A stretch of DNA of 64,000 nucleotides, taken from NCBI GenBank assembly GCA_023055355.1, contig JALJCS010000018.1, positions 1,116,001-1,180,000 of the forward strand, in the 5' to 3' direction. This DNA comes from Agelaius tricolor. Its lineage: Eukaryota > Chordata > Aves > Passeriformes > Icteridae. Position numbers and translations under genes: made by a program. Below the pieces are notes generated by a model. The model saw nothing but the letters and a program-made list of their open reading frames with translations, ran no database searches and was not told the DNA's origin. This document shows positions 58,651 through 64,000 of this stretch, piece after piece. The first letter of the stretch is position 1. Each line of letters begins with the position of its first letter.

Positions 58651-61556
58651 TGTGTCTCCATCCTTACAATGGAGAGAAAGGACCTCAAAAGGGAATCCTA
58701 TTGGATTTAACCAGAGCTGGAACAGATTCTCTATCTGCAGTCAGTTCTTGTCCCTTTGTATAAACACAGAGCAGCCACCAAACTCCTCCTCCTCCTCTGC
58801 CATCACTGCCACAGACATCACATCTGAGGGGAAGCTCCAGCATTACAAATTAATGAATGATTTATTTGCTTGTCATTATTCATGGCTATAAAACATTAGC
58901 ATGCCCTAAATAAGTAAAAACATTTTTGCAGCTGCTGCAAATGTTTCATTCCTAGCTGTAAGTTTGGCCCAGAGCACGGGGCCCTATGCCTCAGTGCCAA
59001 ATTCACAGTGAAGTAATTAGCACTTTAAAAAAAACACACCTAATGCAGAGCTCTGCAGCCAAGGCTTTCACAGCAGCACTGCTGATAGCTACCCACAAAC
59101 ACAAATGTTTCCCAGGCTGCTCCATCCAGCCAGGTAACCCTATCCCTCATCCCCAAGGTGTGGAAGAGCAAGGATGAAGTGTTACAGAATGGGAGCGACG
59201 TTGCACATTACAGATGTGTAAAACAGCTGGGCAAATGATGTCATTAAAAATACTTTGCCACCTCTGCTACTTGCTGTTGTTATTAAAAGCAGACATTAAG
59301 TTTCTTTACCCAATCACTCTGTGTGAACCTGTTGTGACAAGTGCTGGAGTTCGTTCTGCTCCTAATTACCAGAGACAACCTGCAGCTGCTCCCAAAAACT
59401 CCTCCCCAGCTTTGAACCCTGTGCTGCAGCACAGATGTGCTTTGCTCCTGAAATGCACATTTTTACCTGGCCAGAAGAGCCTTCTGAAGAGCCCATAGGT
59501 GCTCCACTGTAAACCCAAGGCCCATGGAGTATGCAAGAACCACAACGGAACATTAAATGGAAATTAAACCATAAACGCTTTCTTTCCATCTCTGAGTCAC
59601 AAACACAGAGAAAACTTCCAGGTCAAGTCTTCAAGCTGCTCCGTTTCTCATGCTGAAGTCAACCAAACCTCACTGAGCTTCTTGGAACTCCAAAGCCAGT
59701 TCCTGAAATCCAACAAGAATATCTCAGTGGCTTTCAAATATTAATAAAGAGGAAACCAAGTACATGCTTAGGGGCCTTAAATATTGGCCTTGTCTTAGGT
59801 TCTAAGGGTGTCACCTCTCCAATGCAGGATGCCTAAACTCTCCTGGGAGACCACCAAGCTCAGCTTCCCTGCCACTCTCCTAAATGCAGCAGAGTTTTAA
59901 GATAAACTCCCCGTGGCTCAGCCTTAGCAACACATTTGGTGAGTTTAAAAGGGACAAATCAGGTCTGTGTGAGAATTGAGCCTCCTCTCACAAGTGCATT
60001 TTGTTCCATGTCTTAATTTAGTCATGGCAGTAGCCCAAGACACCCCTGTGGCAGATTGGGATTATCCATTTACCCAGTGCCCCCTCAGTACCAGCCCATG
60101 AGATCCTGCTTGCAGGCAGGAATTCTCTGCTAGGCTCCCTGTCCATACACTCCATATTTCCTTTCCAGTAACAACACAGTCCTGCTGAACCATTGTTAAA
60201 GAGGGGGGAAAAACCCCTAGATATTAGTAAACATGGATAAAAGTAGACTATTTTATAATCCTATTAAATTTCAATAGTTTTCTCTAACTCCAGCTGGCAG
60301 CACTACAGCTGTTTTACTCAGTGTGCAGCAGGAGATGAAGGCAATGAACCAATCACTCAGTGTCTTTATAACGACTGGCAGCAGACCCAAAACATGCAAA
60401 AAACTGAATGTAATTAGCCTGTGTTGGGACTACCAAAGAATGATCCCATCCAGATGGTAAAAGGAGGGATAAATAGGTGTATTTACATTTATTAAATAGG
60501 TATATTCCCTCTGCTTTGACATTACAGCAAGACTAGAAATTCCTACTGGATTTGAGCTCATGGCTTCATACAATGCCTTGTAACCACACAGGATCACATC
60601 TGCTGCCACACCTCCACCTAGGCTGGATGCTAATTTACATCCCACTAAGAGCTGAAGAAGAAAGGACAGGAGCTGCTTGGCTTTATGTGGCCTTTGGAAA
60701 GGATGAGAGATAGAGACATTTCTAGAAGAAAGCCAAGAATGGCTTTTTGGTGCATTGTTTTCCTCTGTTTTCAGGGAGAAGCCTTTTTAACTTAGTTTGT
60801 GGTCGGCTGGACAGCAGTAGAGCAGCTCCTCTGGTCATGGGAAATAAGCCACTGCTCTTGGAAGGCTGGAGCTGCTGCTGAGCATTCCAGTCCAGGAACA
60901 TCCTCACTGACAGCCCAGCTCAGAGGGCTGAACTCCTACGTGAACAGGGAGTGAGAGTCTCCTGGCCTGGTTTGGATAACCTCTGAAACATCCAGATGCT
61001 GCTCCAAATCCCCTTGGCCTGGAAACCAGGCTGGCAAACTCCCACGAGCAGTCTGATTTTTTTCCTCCTTGGCAAGTTTTCCAAAGCTTCCCGGTTTTGG
61101 CTGGGATGGCAATCCCACAAGAATGGTCTTCCTCGTGTATTCCAGAAGTTTCCTTTCCAGTCCCACCTCAGGCTGGGGTGTGGTGGAGCAGGCAGAAAAG
61201 ACAAAATATGAGCCCCTGCTTGATCCCACAGGAGCCTGGATGTTCTCCCTGTGTTCCCTGGATGGAGGCTCAGTCCCTGTAAAGAACAGCCTCAACAGCA
61301 AACCTTGCTGGAACCATCCAGTCAAGCATTTATATGCAGCCATACATTTATAATATTTCCATCATTAAGGTTTCTGAGACCATTACAACCAAACCGGGTT
61401 GTCTTAAAAAGACCATCCTGTTTGATTTGGGGTTTTAGACTTAAAGATTCTGATTTTCCCTCTCTCCTCCCTTCAGTGAAAGTCCCACTGCAGCCTACAG
61501 ATGCAGGTATTTACAGGTGTCCATTGCACCCGTGGAGAGAACCTGCAGAGGAGACC
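58651..61556. other. Unique sequence, no gene recognised
   Basis: Ordinary DNA. A 135-codon minus frame (60936-61343) was inspected and matches no family I know; a plus frame of similar length overlaps it. Confidence 0.5.
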
Positions 61557-61557
61557 A

Positions 61558-61610
61558 GAGGAGCTTTGAGGTCCCTTCCCACCGAGGCCATCCCAAGATT
61601 CTGTGATGCA
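61558..61610 (+). mobile_element. Short CR1 3' terminus
   Basis: GAGCTTTGAGGTCCCTTCCC, then ACCGAGGCCATCCCAAGATT and CTGTGATG, match the last 50 bases of CR1, ending in the ATTCTGTG octamer. Very short insertions of this kind are common because reverse transcription often stops early. Confidence 0.7.
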
Positions 61611-63315
61611 CCAGGACCTCACTGCAGTCCCTGGGTTCCTGCAGGATCAACCTGCTGGGCCACTTGCTGAGTGAAGCACTTCACTGCAAGGAGGGTGTAC
61701 AAAAATTTCCAAAATATTTCTCCACTCAAATCTGCCTGTGTTCCCCATAGTAGATTTTTTCTTTTTCAAAATTTTGATTCAAAAGCTTCTCACCATGGCA
61801 CACAAATATCTCAGAGGACTTTTGTTCATGCGATAAAATGCAGGGCTTTGTCTCTTTTCTATATGTTTCATTTTTATTATTTCAGGCAGTGAAGATCATT
61901 ATCAGCTCCTCACTGATGCTGGCAATCTGTAATATGTTCTCATCTATTCACATTTCTTTTTGAGTGCCAGGAAAGGCATTCTTCCCCCCAACTGAAAAAC
62001 ACACCATGTGTTCCCCTGTCTCAGTGCCTTCAGTAGTGTATGAGAACTTGTTAAAAAAACCTGCCAGCATTAGGGACTCTGATTGCAGAAGTGATAAGAA
62101 CTTCTTCAAATTCCTTCTCCATATTTTTCAAATGTGGGAAATTTGGCAAGCCCCAGAAACTGTTCTCAGAACTTCACAGATTTCCTCACTGACCCCAACA
62201 GTTGTTTTTTATCTTTCTGAATTGGCCTTTCAGTTTCTGCAAAGGCATAATTCATGGAGTGATGAGAAAAATTATATAAATTGAGGAATCACTAAAGCAG
62301 CACAAGCAAATGAGCAGAGCTCATTTTAGGGGATGGTCCTATTTATCTCAGAGTAGAGACTGAATATTTGACATCACTTTTACAAACATTTTATTCCTTC
62401 TCTCTGGCTGGCTTAGGACACAAAGCTCAGAGGTTAAGCAGAAACAAATGCACACTGTGAGGGATGCACAGCAATTTAACCAGCACTTCAACATGTGCTT
62501 TAACTTTGAACATGTGTTCAAAGCCCCTGATCTCTGTGGGACTGAAGGACACGCTTAAGAGCTTTGCAGAGCAGGGAATGGTTATGGGATTACACATCCA
62601 TTTAGGGCTGGTGTGTGTGCTCCAGTGCCTCTCAGTACAGACAGCAGATAAAAAACCCTACAGCTCAAACAATCAAAGTGCTTAAGTTCTGTGTTCAGAA
62701 ATATTTTCCAAAATACCTGGCATTACAGAGAGGATGTAGGTCCTAATCTGTTCTCATTTTTCCTCAGCCATCTGTTGCTTCTTGGATTTACAACTTTTAA
62801 AACAGACTGACAAATTAAGGAAATTCCTGTCTAATTAACATTGAGACTTTCAGCCTTATCTGTGGTTTTTCACTGCTGTTAGCACAGGAAAGACATTCCC
62901 ACTATCTAAATAAGCTCACTTTTCCCTGCCATTGCCGTGTCCTTTGAACATTCATTTTAGACTTCTGAGAGTCAGGGGAAAAGTTTAACAAGGCACTTTA
63001 AACTCAAGCTGAGCTTCTGTAAGAGCACTGGCCATGCCATGGCAGATGGATGGGGATGGGTTGTTGGTTTGGGGTTGTTTGTGGGGTTTTTTCACTGGAA
63101 AGCAATGCAGGGTAACAAAAGATGCAGGAGCAGAGCTGTTCTTCTCAGGCACTCATGGAGCAAAAGATGATCTGTAACCAAAGCTGGGTGCAGAGGGCAG
63201 AGCCCCACAGCTCCTTCACCTCCTGGTGTCACCCTCGGGACAGCCAGCTCTCCTCTCAGGAAAAGCTCAGGGATTTACTGTCCCTATTCCCTCCCTGCTG
63301 CACAAAGCAAACAGG
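61611..63315. other. Unique sequence with a G/T-rich tract
   Basis: AT-rich DNA. A G/T-rich run, GGTTTGGGGTTGTTTGTGGG, lies at about 63066-63085. No gene recognised. Confidence 0.55.
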
Positions 63316-63319
63316 CCAG

Positions 63320-63390
63320 AGCCTTCCCCAGCACTGCTCCCTTCCCTGGACACGCTCCAGCCCCTCGAGGTCTTTCTTGAAGTGAGGGAC
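63320..63390 (-). mobile_element. CR1 LINE internal fragment (antisense)
   Basis: The plus strand TTCCCTGGACACGCTCCAGC, then CCCTCGAGGTCTTTCTTGAA and GTGAGGGAC, matches the antisense of the CR1 segment that on the sense strand reads CTTCAAGAAAGACCTCGAGG, then GGCTGGAGCGTGTCCAGGGA. The same segment appears in sense at 28.93 kb in diverged form. The left limit is uncertain and could extend to about 63190. Confidence 0.6.
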
Positions 63391-64000
63391 AAGTTTAGAA
63401 GGAAGCATTTTCACAAAGCTTCACCTGACTCTATCAAACAACAATTAATAAATCTACCTCCAGTTTCTTCACAGTATTCTATTGGCAGAAATATTGAAGG
63501 GAATTAAAAACAAGAACACTGCTGTGTGTCCATAGAAAGGGGATTTTACATTGAGAATTATGTTCTTTTTAACAAACAAAAACATGTTCAATCAGTTAGG
63601 CATTTTGAATTACCAAATGAAAGCAACTCTAAAGAACTGATAGACAAAATACTATTACACAAATCAGTAAAAGAATTTAAATTTACACTTATCTGAAGCA
63701 ATTTCTAATGTATACAGCAGAGAATAAAATGTGGTTTTCACATTTTAGGAGCAGGAAGAGAGTGCACTGAAAAGAATAACAGCAAAATTTTCTAAAGTGC
63801 CCCCATGCCTTAGAATCAAAACTGACTTTTTGAGTAAAATTATACTTTCCCCATCTCTGTCAACTGAAAATTAAGACCTTGATTCTTAATTTCAAAATTA
63901 GTATTTAATCTGCCCTAAAGCCTCATTGAAAAGTCAGAAGAAAACACCAACTAAATGGTGTGAAATGTTTTTCCCTGTACAAAACTGGTGACTGAAGGCA
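63391..64000. other. Unique AT-rich sequence
   Basis: AT-rich, open-frame-poor DNA to the window edge. Nothing recognised. Confidence 0.6.

Noticed and set aside
60936..61343. 135-codon minus-strand frame as a candidate exon or retrocopy
   Set aside because: No recognised family, and an overlapping plus frame of similar length exists. No poly(A) tail or splice sites seen.

Overview
No protein-coding gene, RNA gene or promoter can be supported in this window. It reads as intergenic or deep intronic DNA of a bird, most likely an oscine passerine. The evidence is at least a dozen short, 5'-truncated CR1 LINE fragments. Their 3' ends carry the CR1 octamer (ATTCTATG or ATTCTGTG), and their body sequence is of the kind common in songbird genomes. 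Two degraded MIR-type SINE relics fit an amniote. I saw no Alu, B1, L1 or other mammalian-type young repeats, no operon-like gene packing, and no long open frame outside tandem repeats that I recognise. The species assignment is inference.

Layout. From 1 to 6.2 kb there is unique sequence with two CR1 tails and a MIR relic. A 23-bp minisatellite occupies 6.2-7.0 kb. From 7 to 18.6 kb there is unique sequence with a MIR relic, CR1 pieces and a perfect palindrome built from forkhead sites at 12.2 kb. From 18.6 to 20.2 kb lies a 1.5-kb G-rich minisatellite of 13/12-bp units whose plus strand fits the G-quadruplex consensus throughout. From 20 to 32 kb there is AT-rich unique DNA, a CpG-retaining block at 26.65-27.0 kb that looks like a conserved non-coding element, and two CR1 pieces, one still showing reverse transcriptase C-terminal sequence. 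From 32.2 to 32.9 kb there is a CTG-rich minisatellite preceded by a strong polypyrimidine/AG tract. From 34.0 to 34.6 kb lies a second CR1 reverse transcriptase remnant, followed by AT-rich DNA with a RUNX-site palindrome at 35.1 kb. From 40.5 to 40.9 kb there is another conserved-looking AT-rich block with a 28-bp palindrome. From 46.9 to 47.1 kb there is a 24-bp minisatellite that repeats a GATA-type and an E-box-type site in each unit. From 47 to 64 kb there is mostly unique DNA, a (TA)n microsatellite, a 28-bp minisatellite at 57.9-58.1 kb and further CR1 tails.

The long open frames in the window lie mainly in the minisatellites. Their units lack stop triplets in every frame of one strand, so they are treated as artefacts of repetition. 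Many other open frames begin at TTG or GTG rather than ATG and match no family I know. No new biological system was found. The most unusual items are the G4-type minisatellite, the GATA/E-box array, and the palindromes made of FOX and RUNX sites.
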